A DNA stretch of 64,000 nt from Flammeovirga agarivorans (GCF_012641475.1 NZ_JABAIL010000009.1:62001-126000); one strand, 5' to 3'; positions 1 to 9,577 are shown, numbered from the stretch's first letter. The notes: generated by a model from the sequence alone, not told the origin. Numbers and translations: made by a program.

Positions 1-1086
1 CACTGCCCCTAAGAAATTAGGGTTCTTTCTTGTTCCTAATAGATGAGCTCTATATTCAAGTTCTGTATAAACAATGTTTTCTCCTCTAAAACGACCTTGT
101 GTATAAGCTCTTCCTGATCTACCAAATTGATCCCAACCCAATGCAGGTAAATTCATATAAGGTGTGATACCAGAAGTAACAAAATTGCCATATCCCCAAA
201 ATGCTAGCATATGATTGGGCTGTAAACCTGTCTTCTTTTGTCCTAGTGCAAAATAATCTCTGTATTCTAACCATAAGGTTGAGGAGTTTTTCGAACTGCC
301 CATCCATTCTGGGTTCATTCTATAGGTTAAAAGTGCATATCTACCAGTATATGGATTAGCTGCATTGTCTCTACTATCATACATAAAGTTTAATGATAGT
401 CCAGATAGAATATATTCTTCATCATTAAACCCATAATAATCGGAATATGCTTTATGACTTGAGTATCCATGCTCATTGTAATACTCGTCATTAATATCAA
501 AATGATAATCCATGTGATAGCCTACACCTGCATAAAAATTGGTTTTTATTTTGAATAATGCAGTTTCATGAAAACGGAAATATTTAAATTCCATTAGCTG
601 AGGATCATAACCTGGAGCAAATCCTTCTCCATAGCTTCCCGCTAAGGATTTTTGATCGGCAGGGCCTGTACCTAAACCAAAAGTGGGTTGAGAGGTATCG
701 AACATTCTCCAATCACCAAGTAAAACGATTTTATCATCAGGCAAATAAACATTGCTTTTAAAGGTAAACATCAACTGATTTTTGGTGGAATAAGTTAATG
801 TACCCAATGACGTTGACATTCTCGTTGTAGATGGATCACCCATAAACATATTGAATGAACCTGCAAAACCATACAAAACACCAAAAGTTGGGTTTGATGC
901 AACAATAGGCAGTGGGGCAGAATATAGCTTACCTTTTACAGGTGGAGCATCTTTGTCTTTTTTCTTTTGTTCTTTTTTTGTTAGGCTTACTTTTACTGTG
1001 TCTGATTCAAGTGTTAAAGCACAAACATTTATGCTGACACCAGATAGTAATGATAAAATTAGGAAGTTGATTAATTTTAGTTTCAT
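1..1086 (-). CDS. Omp85/BamA-type outer-membrane beta-barrel protein, C-terminus cut by window edge
   Basis: I translated the minus strand from an ATG at 1084-1086; the frame stays open for all 362 codons to the left edge, so the C-terminus is missing. It begins with a signal peptide (MKLKLINFLILSLLSG), then a Lys-rich stretch, then SAPLPIVASNPTFGVLYGFA, the usual entry into an Omp85 (bacterial surface antigen) barrel. Alternating beta-strand residues follow, and GRFRGENIVYTELEYR near the left edge matches the conserved RG motif of the barrel lid loop. There is no room for POTRA domains, so it resembles the POTRA-less, patatin-barrel-like Omp85 proteins. Substrate and partner are unknown. The family call is fairly safe from the RG motif, the exact role is not. 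Confidence 0.75.
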   Translation of the reverse strand, partial: MKLKLINFLILSLLSGVSINVCALTLESDTVKVSLTKKEQKKKDKDAPPVKGKLYSAPLPIVASNPTFGVLYGFAGSFNMFMGDPSTTRMSTSLGTLTYSTKNQLMFTFKSNVYLPDDKIVLLGDWRMFDTSQPTFGLGTGPADQKSLAGSYGEGFAPGYDPQLMEFKYFRFHETALFKIKTNFYAGVGYHMDYHFDINDEYYNEHGYSSHKAYSDYYGFNDEEYILSGLSLNFMYDSRDNAANPYTGRYALLTYRMNPEWMGSSKNSSTLWLEYRDYFALGQKKTGLQPNHMLAFWGYGNFVTSGITPYMNLPALGWDQFGRSGRAYTQGRFRGENIVYTELEYRAHLLGTRKNPNFLGAV

Positions 1087-1094
1087 TTTAATTT

Positions 1095-1113
1095 GATAAT
1101 GATAATGATAATG
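1095..1113. repeat. Short tandem repeat, (GATAAT)3
   Basis: Three copies of GATAAT plus a trailing G lie just upstream of the Omp85-type start codon, in its 5-prime untranslated region. Such a hexamer tract could slip, but no function is visible. Confidence 0.6.
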
Positions 1114-1272
1114 TTTAGACTACATTTCAAAATAAAAACTATGTTTAATATAAAACTAAAATAAACTCTTATTAAGTTTGAATTGAAACAATAATTAAAT
1201 TTAATTCCATTTTTTTGTCATATTTAAAGAAATGAACTTCATTGTAGCATGAATATTTAATGGTCATAACCA

Positions 1273-2337
1273 TTAGAAAGTTACTCCTTTCATAAAGTTT
1301 TTTCCTTTGAATCCGAATCTATAATTTAAGCCAAATACGATTTGATTTCTACTACCAAGGAAGGAGTATAATGCAGTAAACTGATACCTTTTGTTATGTT
1401 GATAATTAATACCTAAAGACATACTCCATGGATAATAAAGAGCTTTATCAAATGTATAATACAAATTATGTGGGTCAGTACTATTTAAGAAGTTACTAGC
1501 ACCAGTATAGATTCCTTCAAAAATTTGTTTTTCTGTTCCTGATAATTGGTTGTACCAGCCATCTAATTGTTGACTAGCTCTTTGTTTGCCTTCTGGGGTA
1601 ATTCCAATTAATTTTTCAATATCTACCGAACCTCCACTAGATTTATTCAGTCCCATATATTGTACACCAACCATAGCTACAATGTTTCTTTCTGGATTTT
1701 TACGGAACCTAAACATATGTCCAATTCTTGCATTGATAACATTGGTCTTTGAGGCTTTATCAGTACTACCTGTATAAGTATATACCTGAGTGAAATCTGC
1801 CGAAACCACAAGAGGACCAACACCTCCCGCTACCACTGTACCCCAGCCGACCGAAGGTCCTTCACTTCTTGCAGTAAAATCCATATTAAATGGTAATCCC
1901 AAAGAAACTTGTGTATCTGACTTGATATAACCACCAATTGCATAAAGGTTTAAGAATGGTAATAACCAGAAATCGTATCTTGCGGAGACGGCATTTACGT
2001 TGGGTGTGATATTATTAAAGCGAGCCAATCCATCTACATTGACAAGATTGGTAGGGGAAAATCCGACATTTAGGTTACTTACCATCAAGTCTTGTTTTGA
2101 GTAAGCATAGTTAAGCATAAACCCGTTGGGGAAAGGTAAGTCAAACCCTTTTTTTCTGATTTTTGCTCCCATTATTGGAAAATGCCAAGGGTATTCGGTT
2201 TGTTTCAGACTATCTCTATAACTTTCATAAACATTATCTATTGTTAGATTTGAAACGGATCCTTGCCCGTAAGATTGGATAGAGATAATAAATAAACCTA
2301 TGATCACTAAAAAGGACTGTAATGTTTTCTTTTCCAT
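1273..2337 (-). CDS. Secreted outer-membrane barrel-like protein, paralogue of the gene at 34236-35222
   Basis: A 354-residue protein with a signal peptide (to about residue 25, ending SYGQ), rich in alternating aromatic/polar strands and ending in NQIVFGLNYRFGFKGKNF, as beta-barrel proteins do. No named family is recognised. It shares a clear scaffold with the 34236 gene: both have W-x-FPI-x-G near residue 50, a GF/LPxPxG stretch, ARxDxxxLPFLxxY, TxVSL, and WY-x-x-L before a helical segment near residue 260. It stands alone between the Omp85-type gene (186 bp away) and an AraC regulator. I infer an outer-membrane location; the role is unknown. Confidence 0.7.
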   Translation of the reverse strand: MEKKTLQSFLVIIGLFIISIQSYGQGSVSNLTIDNVYESYRDSLKQTEYPWHFPIMGAKIRKKGFDLPFPNGFMLNYAYSKQDLMVSNLNVGFSPTNLVNVDGLARFNNITPNVNAVSARYDFWLLPFLNLYAIGGYIKSDTQVSLGLPFNMDFTARSEGPSVGWGTVVAGGVGPLVVSADFTQVYTYTGSTDKASKTNVINARIGHMFRFRKNPERNIVAMVGVQYMGLNKSSGGSVDIEKLIGITPEGKQRASQQLDGWYNQLSGTEKQIFEGIYTGASNFLNSTDPHNLYYTFDKALYYPWSMSLGINYQHNKRYQFTALYSFLGSRNQIVFGLNYRFGFKGKNFMKGVTF

Positions 2338-2682
2338 TGTATTCGCAAGTATGAGAAGATTATTAGATTGAATTGAAAGGATTATCTTTCATTTAAGCAC
2401 ATTACAAATGTCCGGATTTCCAGAAAGAATCAATTATATATTTTGTTTAAGGATTTACACATTTTCGTCAAAATGATACTTCTGATGATGATGGGTAATT
2501 AGAAATTCTTTAAAAAAGGGAGGTAGAGGTAAGAAATATTATTTAGGGTAGTTTCTATGATCAAGGTGATCTAAGTAATACTATTTTAGTAAACGAATGA
2601 GTATAAAAAATGGCCTCATCTCTAAAATAAATTAGCGATAGGTGTTAAAAGATGAGTTTGCTTATTTGATATAAATGGGTTT
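2338..2682. other. Intergenic region, 345 bp
   Basis: AT-rich spacer between the start of the barrel-like gene and the stop of the AraC gene. It should hold the promoter of the 1273-2337 gene. A weak inverted repeat CTCATCT...AGATGAG with a long loop sits near 2614-2657 and could help end the AraC transcript. I see no reading frame worth calling. Confidence 0.4.
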
Positions 2683-3654
2683 TTAAATTTTCTTTTCCTT
2701 TAATACAGAAGGAGCAAAGCCATAGTACTGTTTAAACATTTTGCTCATATAACCGACATTTGTAAAGTTAAGATCCATAGAAATTTCTGTAATACTCTTG
2801 TTGGTTCTATTGATCTGTCGATAGGCTTCTTCAATTTTCTGCTGGTTATAAAACTGTAGTATTGGCTTGTCAAATATTGATTTAAAGACTCTATTCAGTT
2901 TGGAGATACTCATTCCATACTTAAAGCTAAGTTCCGATAAATTGGGTTGTTTGGTAAAGTCTGAAAGGTACTGTTCTTTTAATTGCATCATGATTTTTAA
3001 ATCATCTTCATGTATGTTACGTTTAAAGCCATTGGCTTCTTTTTCCATTTTCTCTCGGATAAGGCCTATAATCTCTAAAGGTTTAGTGAAAAAATAGATG
3101 GGAATACGTCTTTTTTTATCAAGGTTGAAGACAATTGCTCTAACGAGGTTTTCTATTTCTATGTCTAAAGAAAAGTATTTAAACCATGGGTTCTTATCAT
3201 AGATAAGTTTTGTAATCTCACTAATATTTGCTGCCATAAATTTTTCATATAAACTCAGGGAGAATATAATAGACACCCATTGGCATTTTGTATTTAAAGG
3301 GTATTCCACCTCAAATTGTTGATTAGAATTGTAGAAAAATACCCCTAAGTTGTTAAAATCATGAGAGTCCTCATCACCATGGAAAGTTCCTGTAAAACCA
3401 ATTTTTAGAGCAAAATAGGGTTGATCTTCCTGTGTTCTATTACTTCTAAATAAGACAGGCTTTTTAAAATGCAAAGTAGAAATAGAAACATACATATCAT
3501 CTAGAAAATTAAAAGAGTGTGCATCTATATCACACCAACTATTTTCAACTTTTAGGTTTTCTCCATCCCATTGACCTCTAAGGTCTTTGGCTACTTTTTC
3601 ATAAGATCCTGTAGGAGAGAGCTCATTTCCTTCAATGATGTATTGATAATCCAT
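2683..3654 (-). CDS. AraC-family transcriptional regulator
   Basis: 323 residues. The last 100 form the two-helix-turn-helix AraC DNA-binding domain (LSELSFKYGMSISKLNRVF, then SITEISMDLNFTNVGYMSKM and FKQYYGFAPS). The N-terminal 200 residues are a sensor domain that resembles those of the four AraC paralogues at 23-28 kb in layout, including LGVFFYNSNQQFEVEYP where they have LGxFcTNxxENLxW. It is encoded just upstream of, and on the same strand as, the porin/amidohydrolase operon, but separated from it by a terminator, so it is not simply co-transcribed. Regulation of that operon is possible but not shown. Confidence 0.85.
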   Translation of the reverse strand: MDYQYIIEGNELSPTGSYEKVAKDLRGQWDGENLKVENSWCDIDAHSFNFLDDMYVSISTLHFKKPVLFRSNRTQEDQPYFALKIGFTGTFHGDEDSHDFNNLGVFFYNSNQQFEVEYPLNTKCQWVSIIFSLSLYEKFMAANISEITKLIYDKNPWFKYFSLDIEIENLVRAIVFNLDKKRRIPIYFFTKPLEIIGLIREKMEKEANGFKRNIHEDDLKIMMQLKEQYLSDFTKQPNLSELSFKYGMSISKLNRVFKSIFDKPILQFYNQQKIEEAYRQINRTNKSITEISMDLNFTNVGYMSKMFKQYYGFAPSVLKEKKI

Positions 3655-3709
3655 ATTCTAATTTTTCTGTAATACATCTAATATAAATGATTTGCATTGG
3701 AAAAATAAA

Positions 3710-3738
3710 AAGGAGATGAACAATAACTTCATCTCCTT
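3710..3738 (-). terminator. Rho-independent terminator after the porin gene
   Basis: Perfect 11-bp stem AAGGAGATGAA / TTCATCTCCTT with a 7-nt loop. On the minus strand it is followed by a T-rich run. It begins 7 nt after the porin stop codon. Confidence 0.85.
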
Positions 3739-3745
3739 CTTTTCT

Positions 3746-5032
3746 TTAGAGGAAAGCTCTGAACCTTAAACCAAATACAGATGTAAAATCAGTATTCATA
3801 TTCAAGGCAGGGTTGGCTACCAATTGTACACTAGGTGTAATTTCTGTATGGTGGGTTAATTTAAATTTATAGAAGATTTCAGAAACATATTGGTCTCTCA
3901 ATTTCTGTCCAAATGTACTCTCACTGGGCCTATTCCAGTTTAAACCAACACCTAAAGTGTTTGGTCCCATAATATTGTAGGTAAACCCGGCACTTACAGA
4001 GGCTTCATAAAAACTGCCACCATCTTTTGCCCATCCTCCTCTTACAAAAGGCATGAACTTATTTCCAATTAGCCAACTGGCAGATCCTATAATCCCATAT
4101 CCACTTTTTGTTCCTATTATCTCGCTTGCATCCACTTGCCAAATGGTGGCATGGACGTTCTTAAGAAAAGCTGACTTCATTCCTGGTGTATATCCAATTT
4201 CAAAGGTCTTGAGGGTTTCAAATTTATTGAAGAAGGTATCAAAGCTTTTCCAAAATTGGGTGGCTTGACCATTTATGTCAATCATACTACCCACTAGATA
4301 GACATTATCATTCAACCATACATTTAGCATGGCCCCCATAGAACCATCTGGAAACATACCACCCATAGTACCCGACCCTGTAGCAAATAGAATATTATTA
4401 AAACTAGTCCAAGGACTTGCAGCAGCATGCACATCTGCCCAATCTGTTACATCAACAAAGCCTGCGTAAAAGACAACTTTATTATTGTTGAAACTCTGTC
4501 TCCAATATAAATTGGTCATTCTCCATCTTTGGTCATTGTAAACTGATTGCATAAAGCCAGCAAAACCAATATCAATAGGACCATATTCTCTCAATGCATT
4601 TTCTGTATACCGATGGCGGTTTTCAAACTTAAAAACCAAACCACCTTCTGAGGTCCCTTTTTTATTCCGAATCATATTCCATTTGCCGTAGACTCTAAAT
4701 ACACCACTTGCTCCAATATTATTGTTGACTGCGGAAGTTGCTCCCATTATTTGAGAGTTATAATCCATATTTACTATGAAGCCGCTTTTATCATAGAATT
4801 TATTTTTAGCATCGTCAACACTGTCTAGGGCATTCCATAAACTTGTTTTTCCTTTATCTTCAGCATCACTTTCTAATTGATTTTCTACTGAGGCAGGGCT
4901 AATGATCTTACTTTCCTTTTGCCCATAAGTTTGCACACTGTAGAATAACATTAAAAGAAATAGAATGGGATGATATTTTTGATTGATTCTTATGAAAGCC
5001 GAAAGGTGAGGGCTTTTATTTCTCTTGTTCAT
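3746..5032 (-). CDS. OprB-like carbohydrate-selective porin family protein
   Basis: The preferred start at 5032 gives 428 residues beginning MNKRNKSPHLSAF with the hydrophobic signal PILFLLMLFYSVQTYGQ. The longer frame from 5098 would overlap the upstream gene and put 22 odd residues in front. The body has barrel strands and the C-terminal OprB signature, with FYKFKLTHHTEITPSVQLVA followed by NPALN and an ending in FRAFL. OprB-type porins let sugars or other small solutes cross the outer membrane. It is the last gene of a leftward operon after two amidohydrolases, so here it may feed substrates or products of those enzymes; this is inferred from position only. Confidence 0.75.
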   Translation of the reverse strand: MNKRNKSPHLSAFIRINQKYHPILFLLMLFYSVQTYGQKESKIISPASVENQLESDAEDKGKTSLWNALDSVDDAKNKFYDKSGFIVNMDYNSQIMGATSAVNNNIGASGVFRVYGKWNMIRNKKGTSEGGLVFKFENRHRYTENALREYGPIDIGFAGFMQSVYNDQRWRMTNLYWRQSFNNNKVVFYAGFVDVTDWADVHAAASPWTSFNNILFATGSGTMGGMFPDGSMGAMLNVWLNDNVYLVGSMIDINGQATQFWKSFDTFFNKFETLKTFEIGYTPGMKSAFLKNVHATIWQVDASEIIGTKSGYGIIGSASWLIGNKFMPFVRGGWAKDGGSFYEASVSAGFTYNIMGPNTLGVGLNWNRPSESTFGQKLRDQYVSEIFYKFKLTHHTEITPSVQLVANPALNMNTDFTSVFGLRFRAFL

Positions 5033-5066
5033 CGTTAATAGTATTTGATAGTTTATGATGCTATTC

Positions 5067-6386
5067 TTAAGGCAAAATGTTTTTGAAGATCTTACCATCC
5101 TTCATAATTAATAGAAGGTTATTTTCCGGTTCAGATAATAATGTGATGTCTTCTAACGGATTACCATCAACGATAAGTAAATCAGCATAAGCTCCTTGCT
5201 CAACAACTCCTAGTTTAGCTTCTTTATAGGGGTGTCTTTCACCACTTCTTTCAAATAATTCAGCGTTGTAAGAAGTGGCTTGGAGTAAAATTTCGTAACC
5301 AGTGAAATACTTTGCTCTAGCTTTAAACTCTAGACTTTGCATACGTTGGATATCCAAAGAACCTAATGCATCGGTACCCCAGCTCATTTTCACACCAATT
5401 TTCTTCGCTCTTTTATATCCTTCTTCTGCACTTGCCTGTGCTATTAAATATTTCTTTGCAGCTTCACCTTCTAGACCTGCTTGCTTTGGAGTCAGACCAA
5501 AAGCAAGGAATTGGGTTGAAAAGAACACATCATGATCTTTCATCATTTGGAAAGTTTCTTCTGTGGCAAATAACCCATGTTCTACACATTGGAAACCAGC
5601 ATTTATAGCATTCTGTACCCCTTCATTAGAGTAGGCATGAATTGTTGCATAGGTACCCCATTTATCCGTTTCTTTTACGATCGTCTCTAATTCTTCAATG
5701 GTATATTCAGTAACATCAATAGGATCATGAGCACCAGTGATCGATCCACTTCCAAAAGCTTTAATTTGAGCCGCTCCACTTCTAAGAATATCCCTAGTGG
5801 CCTTTTGAGTTTCAGCAACTCCATCAGCAATAATCGTCCATCCTCTCAAGTAGGCTTTGTCTATTTGTCCTGTAAAATGAGGCGATAAATACCACTCTTT
5901 GGGGTCATAATCACCATGGCCAGAAGTTTGAGATAAAAATGCTCCTGATGGTAAGATTCTAGGTCCTGGAGTAACACCATCATCAATGAGTTGTTTTAAT
6001 CCAAAAGAGGGGCCCCCAACATCTCGAATAGTAGTAAATCCTCTCATTAACATCTCTCTTGCATTTACTGCAGCTAACACTCCTGAATATCCTTCAGGTG
6101 CTCCATAAACTAAATATTCAATATTGTCATTCCACATGATATGGGTATGTGAATCTGTCAGACCAGGAATTAAAGTTTTCCCTTGACCATCTATCACTTC
6201 ACAAGAATCAATTGCGATATCTTTTGCTATTTTTTGTATTATATTCTCTTGAATCAATACATCTACACCTATTTTTAATTGTTCATTTTTACCATCAAAA
6301 ACATTCACATTTCTGATGATGATATTTTTTTGTGCGAAAAGTTGAGTGCTGAATACTAAGCACATGAATATTAAAAGGTTTTTCAT
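5067..6386 (-). CDS. Secreted amidohydrolase, Xaa-Pro dipeptidase/imidazolonepropionase-like
   Basis: 439 residues with a signal peptide (to FAQ, about residue 19). Amidohydrolase-superfamily metal motifs occur in order: DSHTHIMW (HxH), the Lys of QIKAFGSG, TIHAYS and CVEHGLF (metal His residues) and SWGTDALG (catalytic Asp). The C-terminal beta-sandwich ends in ADLLIVDGNPLEDI, typical of the prolidase-like/organophosphate acid anhydrolase-type branch. It likely hydrolyses a peptide or cyclic amide bond in the periplasm. It lies 115 nt after the D-aminoacylase-like gene and 34 nt before the porin gene on the same strand, so one transcript is likely. Confidence 0.82.
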   Translation of the reverse strand: MKNLLIFMCLVFSTQLFAQKNIIIRNVNVFDGKNEQLKIGVDVLIQENIIQKIAKDIAIDSCEVIDGQGKTLIPGLTDSHTHIMWNDNIEYLVYGAPEGYSGVLAAVNAREMLMRGFTTIRDVGGPSFGLKQLIDDGVTPGPRILPSGAFLSQTSGHGDYDPKEWYLSPHFTGQIDKAYLRGWTIIADGVAETQKATRDILRSGAAQIKAFGSGSITGAHDPIDVTEYTIEELETIVKETDKWGTYATIHAYSNEGVQNAINAGFQCVEHGLFATEETFQMMKDHDVFFSTQFLAFGLTPKQAGLEGEAAKKYLIAQASAEEGYKRAKKIGVKMSWGTDALGSLDIQRMQSLEFKARAKYFTGYEILLQATSYNAELFERSGERHPYKEAKLGVVEQGAYADLLIVDGNPLEDITLLSEPENNLLLIMKDGKIFKNILP

Positions 6387-6501
6387 GATTTCTGATATGG
6401 ATAAATTGAAAGTTTACAAATTGTTGGGCTTGTATGGAGTATTATTTATGCAAACCCATATGAAAGTTTATCATTAGCTATTTATTGCTTTGATTATGCT
6501 T

Positions 6502-8151
6502 TTAGTGCTCATGTTCATGACTATGAAGCGAACAATCATCTACAGATATATTATTGATAGCATGTTTTTTAAGCCAATATGCTTTGTTAAGGGGGACATG
6601 CTTCGATTGATCTGTAATTTCATATCGTATTGGTTGTCCTGCCCAAACTTTTTTAAATTCAGAATCTTCTACTACACATTGACCATTAACGATAACATAT
6701 GGGATTCCTGTAGAAGGAGTACCTTGTTGCTTTAGTTTATATGTAGCTTGGTCTGAAACGGAATTAGGGTTAAAAATAGTAATATCAGCAACCATTCCTT
6801 CTTGTAATCGTCCTCTTACTTGCATTGCCTCTAATCCAGCATCGCCAAGGTGTTTAGCTGGCCAATAGGACATTTGAGCAATACTAAACATTAATGGGAC
6901 ACCATTTTCTCTAGCTAATCGTAACACTTTAGCTCTTGTGCCTGCAGTTCTTGGGTGGCCTTTGTATTCTTCAAATGGTACATCCCAGGAGTCAACTCCC
7001 AAACCAGAATAAATTGCATCTGATGCGACAGTCATGTGCGGCATTTTTAACCAATCAGTCATCCAAAGCTTTCTATTTTGATTGTAGATAACGACAAGAC
7101 GGCTTGGGTCTTTTGCCTCAGTAGCTAAAAATTCTTCTTTAGTTAAAAATTTATCATCAATGGGGTCATAAATATCTCTTTCATAAACTCCCCCTAATAC
7201 ATTTTCAAACATTTCTGGTTGTAAAAATGAAGAAGAAATTGAAGTGGAAGCTGCTGTATAGGGGTAATATTCAGACCACACATTATGTCCTTGTTCCCTA
7301 GCTTTTTGAAGTTTGTCTTCATTTTCCATCCATCCAAAATCATTGTTATGCTGCAGTAATAATGGAGCATTTAACACTAATGCATTAGCTAAAATTTCAT
7401 CAAATCCAATTGGAGCTTGTGGGTTTTTAGGACTACCATGAAATCTGACATGTGCTGTGGAAACACGACCGTAGTTAGCTGCTACCTCTTGAAGTTTATA
7501 CATCTCAAGTGTTGTTACACCATCCACCATGTAGCCAACCGTAGAATTAAATCCAAGAGCTCCTTGCATCATGGCTTCATCTGCTAACCTTAAAATCTCA
7601 TTAAGTTGTTCTAAATTACTTTCGGTATCCTGCCAACCACAATCCCCATCAGCACAAGCATCAGCTCTTAGTTTTCCTAATAATATTGGAGCGTCGGCCC
7701 AATCAGGTAGTTCAACTTCTGGGTCATGAACTTGTATGCGAATACCTTCATGACTGATACCGGTACCATAATTTAAAGGCCATTTATTTTCTTTGGCTTT
7801 GTACCAATTATCAACTTTTATTGCTCCAATCTCTAAGTCCATTCCAGTAGTTACTCCATCACGAGCAGCCATCTTTAATGAAAGTCCATCTAAAGCGTGG
7901 AAATGAGTATCGATAAATCCTGGAGCAACTACTAACCCTTCAGCATTAATTGTTTTTTTACCGCTAATTTCTTGAGGAGTAATGATTTCTATATTGCCAT
8001 CTTTAATACCTACATTCAGTACTCTATCCAACATAGTTTCAGGATCCATCACTCTACCATTCAATATCACAAGATCATAGTCTTGAGCATTTACTATAAA
8101 TAAAGGTAAAAGGAGTATTCCGGTAAATAACCTTATAAATTTTGATTTCAT
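6502..8151 (-). CDS. Secreted N-acyl-D-amino-acid deacylase-like amidohydrolase
   Basis: 549 residues, signal peptide ending VNAQ. The N-terminus reads DLVILNGRVMDPETMLD, then GFIDTHFHALDG supplies the HxH metal pair, and the order of later motifs (STAHVRFHG, LLLQHNNDFG, VASDAIYSG near the C-terminal third) fits the D-aminoacylase group (amidohydrolase 3). These enzymes remove acyl groups from D-amino acids. The extreme C-terminus is His-rich (SLHSHEHEH), which might bind metal and is unusual for the family. It is the first gene of the operon with the second amidohydrolase and the porin. Exact substrate cannot be read from sequence. Confidence 0.83.
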   Translation of the reverse strand: MKSKFIRLFTGILLLPLFIVNAQDYDLVILNGRVMDPETMLDRVLNVGIKDGNIEIITPQEISGKKTINAEGLVVAPGFIDTHFHALDGLSLKMAARDGVTTGMDLEIGAIKVDNWYKAKENKWPLNYGTGISHEGIRIQVHDPEVELPDWADAPILLGKLRADACADGDCGWQDTESNLEQLNEILRLADEAMMQGALGFNSTVGYMVDGVTTLEMYKLQEVAANYGRVSTAHVRFHGSPKNPQAPIGFDEILANALVLNAPLLLQHNNDFGWMENEDKLQKAREQGHNVWSEYYPYTAASTSISSSFLQPEMFENVLGGVYERDIYDPIDDKFLTKEEFLATEAKDPSRLVVIYNQNRKLWMTDWLKMPHMTVASDAIYSGLGVDSWDVPFEEYKGHPRTAGTRAKVLRLARENGVPLMFSIAQMSYWPAKHLGDAGLEAMQVRGRLQEGMVADITIFNPNSVSDQATYKLKQQGTPSTGIPYVIVNGQCVVEDSEFKKVWAGQPIRYEITDQSKHVPLNKAYWLKKHAINNISVDDCSLHSHEHEH

Positions 8152-8285
8152 TGTAATGTGATTTATAGTTTGATTTCTAATTGATTACACTACAAATGTC
8201 ATGGTTGACCTCTCAAATCATATAGAGAAAATGATCAAGGTGTTATAGATTATCGTTAAAGTTGAAAAAGTATAGCACACAAAAA

Positions 8286-8313
8286 AGGTTATAGCATTTG
8301 AAGACTATAACCT
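8286..8313 (-). terminator. Rho-independent terminator after the GreA-like gene
   Basis: Stem AGGTTATAG / CTATAACCT with a 10-nt loop, followed on the minus strand by six T residues. It starts 7 nt after the stop codon at 8321. Confidence 0.85.
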
Positions 8314-8320
8314 CTGGAAA

Positions 8321-8764
8321 TTATTTTAATAATTTTAGATTGCTTACTGTGGTTCCAATTTTTACTTCATCTCCATCTTTTTTACCAAGGAGTGATTTAT
8401 AAATAGGGGCATCAGAAGCGACACCGACCACTTGTTTTCCTTCATATTTAATAGGAGGAAAGTTAGTGCCAAAAATTAAGAACATTTGGCCTGTATCTCC
8501 TACAGATCCTCCTCTTACCTCTACGTTGGTATTTTCCATATCCAAGGCTTTTTCGAGTGTTTTTATATTGTTTGTGAGGATATCAATACTATCACTTGCA
8601 ATTGTGATATTGGTTATTTCATCCTCTGTATTATTCTCGTAGAGCTTGGTGTCATTGGTATCAATTGTATTCTTAATTGATTCTTCACTGTCTTTATAAA
8701 ATTCATTAATAGACTTTCTAAATTCAGTGATTACATAGTTAATGATTTCACTTCTAGTTGCCAT
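8321..8764 (-). CDS. GreA/GreB-family protein (RNA polymerase secondary-channel type)
   Basis: The start at 8764 (MATRSEIINYV) gives 147 residues; a start at 8797 would add 11. Residues 1-70 are charged and probably helical, matching the coiled coil of Gre factors, with acidic ENNTEDE near the expected tip. The C-terminal half carries VASDAPIYKSLLGKKDGDEV, which aligns with the SPxGxALLGKxxGDEV element of the Gre FKBP-like domain. True GreA rescues backtracked RNA polymerase by stimulating transcript cleavage. This copy diverges enough that it may be a specialised paralogue. It is a single-gene unit bounded by its own terminator. Confidence 0.75.
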   Translation of the reverse strand: MATRSEIINYVITEFRKSINEFYKDSEESIKNTIDTNDTKLYENNTEDEITNITIASDSIDILTNNIKTLEKALDMENTNVEVRGGSVGDTGQMFLIFGTNFPPIKYEGKQVVGVASDAPIYKSLLGKKDGDEVKIGTTVSNLKLLK

Positions 8765-8950
8765 AGTGTTGTTGAATTGATTACTTCGAAGATACATTAA
8801 TAATTTTTGGGTAGTTTCTTAATTCATAAATAGTAATATTCTTTCGTCAAAACTGAATATTTATACCTACTAGATTTATAAGAGAACTTTTATTTAATTC
8901 ATTAAATTGTCAATTACATAACTATTAATCCATTTAAAAGTTCAAGGAAA

Positions 8951-9514
8951 ATGAAATGTTCTGTATATATAGCCACAAGTGCTGATGGTTTTATTGCAAC
9001 ACTAGAAGGTGGCGTAGATTGGTTACATACTGCCGGTAATCCAGATGCAGATTTAAAAGAGGATGCAGATATGGGTTTCCAGAAATATATTTCATCAGTC
9101 GATTGTATGATCATGGGCAGAAAATGTATGGAAGTCATCTCCAGTTTTAATCTTACTGAGGAACAATGGCCATATGGCAGTACAAGAATTTTTGCACTGA
9201 GCAATACCTTGAAAGAGGCTCCCGAAAATCTTAAAGGTAAGGTGGAGATGTATTCAGGTGATATACTCGATCTCATCAACTTATTAGCATCAGAAGGTTA
9301 TAAGCATGCATATATTGATGGAGGGTCAACAATCCAATCTTTTCTAAATTTAGGTTTAATTAATGAAATGACGATTTCTAGAGCACCTATTTTATTAGGT
9401 GAGGGGATCCCTTTGTTTGGAAAGACTAATCAACATATTCAGTTACGAAATGCTGAAGCAAAAGCATTTGCCAACGATTTTATACAAGTAAAGTATGATG
9501 TAGTTTACGATTAA
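8951..9514 (+). CDS. DHFR/RibD C-terminal-fold reductase family protein
   Basis: 187 residues. It starts MKCSVYIATSADGFIA with the SxDGxIA motif of the RibD C-terminal/dihydrofolate reductase-like fold. CMIMGRKCME (MGRxT position) and YIDGGSTIQSFLNLGLINEM (GG nucleotide-binding turn) follow, with a late PILLGEGIPLFG. This group includes small NADPH-dependent reductases like those of the YwjB/YyaP type; the substrate is usually unknown. It is a monocistronic gene, divergent from the GreA-like gene and closed by a good terminator. Confidence 0.85.
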   Translation: MKCSVYIATSADGFIATLEGGVDWLHTAGNPDADLKEDADMGFQKYISSVDCMIMGRKCMEVISSFNLTEEQWPYGSTRIFALSNTLKEAPENLKGKVEMYSGDILDLINLLASEGYKHAYIDGGSTIQSFLNLGLINEMTISRAPILLGEGIPLFGKTNQHIQLRNAEAKAFANDFIQVKYDVVYD

Positions 9515-9539
9515 TAAACTGACAAGATAAATAAATATC

Positions 9540-9577
9540 AAACCTTAGATTTCTAATTTAAATGAGATCTAAGGTTT
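9540..9577 (+). terminator. Rho-independent terminator after the reductase gene
   Basis: Stem AAACCTTAGAT / ATCTAAGGTTT with a 16-nt loop followed by TTT, 25 nt after the stop codon. Confidence 0.85.

Noticed and set aside
851-1096. 81-codon plus-strand frame at the left end
   Set aside because: The minus strand is open through the whole 1-1086 stretch and encodes an Omp85-type protein with a signal peptide; the plus frame is a shadow.
2614-2657. Terminator for the AraC gene
   Set aside because: The CTCATCT / AGATGAG arms are short, the loop is 30 nt and no T-run follows, so it is too weak to list.
8914-9279. 121-codon frame opposite the reductase gene
   Set aside because: It overlaps the conserved DHFR/RibD-fold gene on the other strand and shows no domain of its own.
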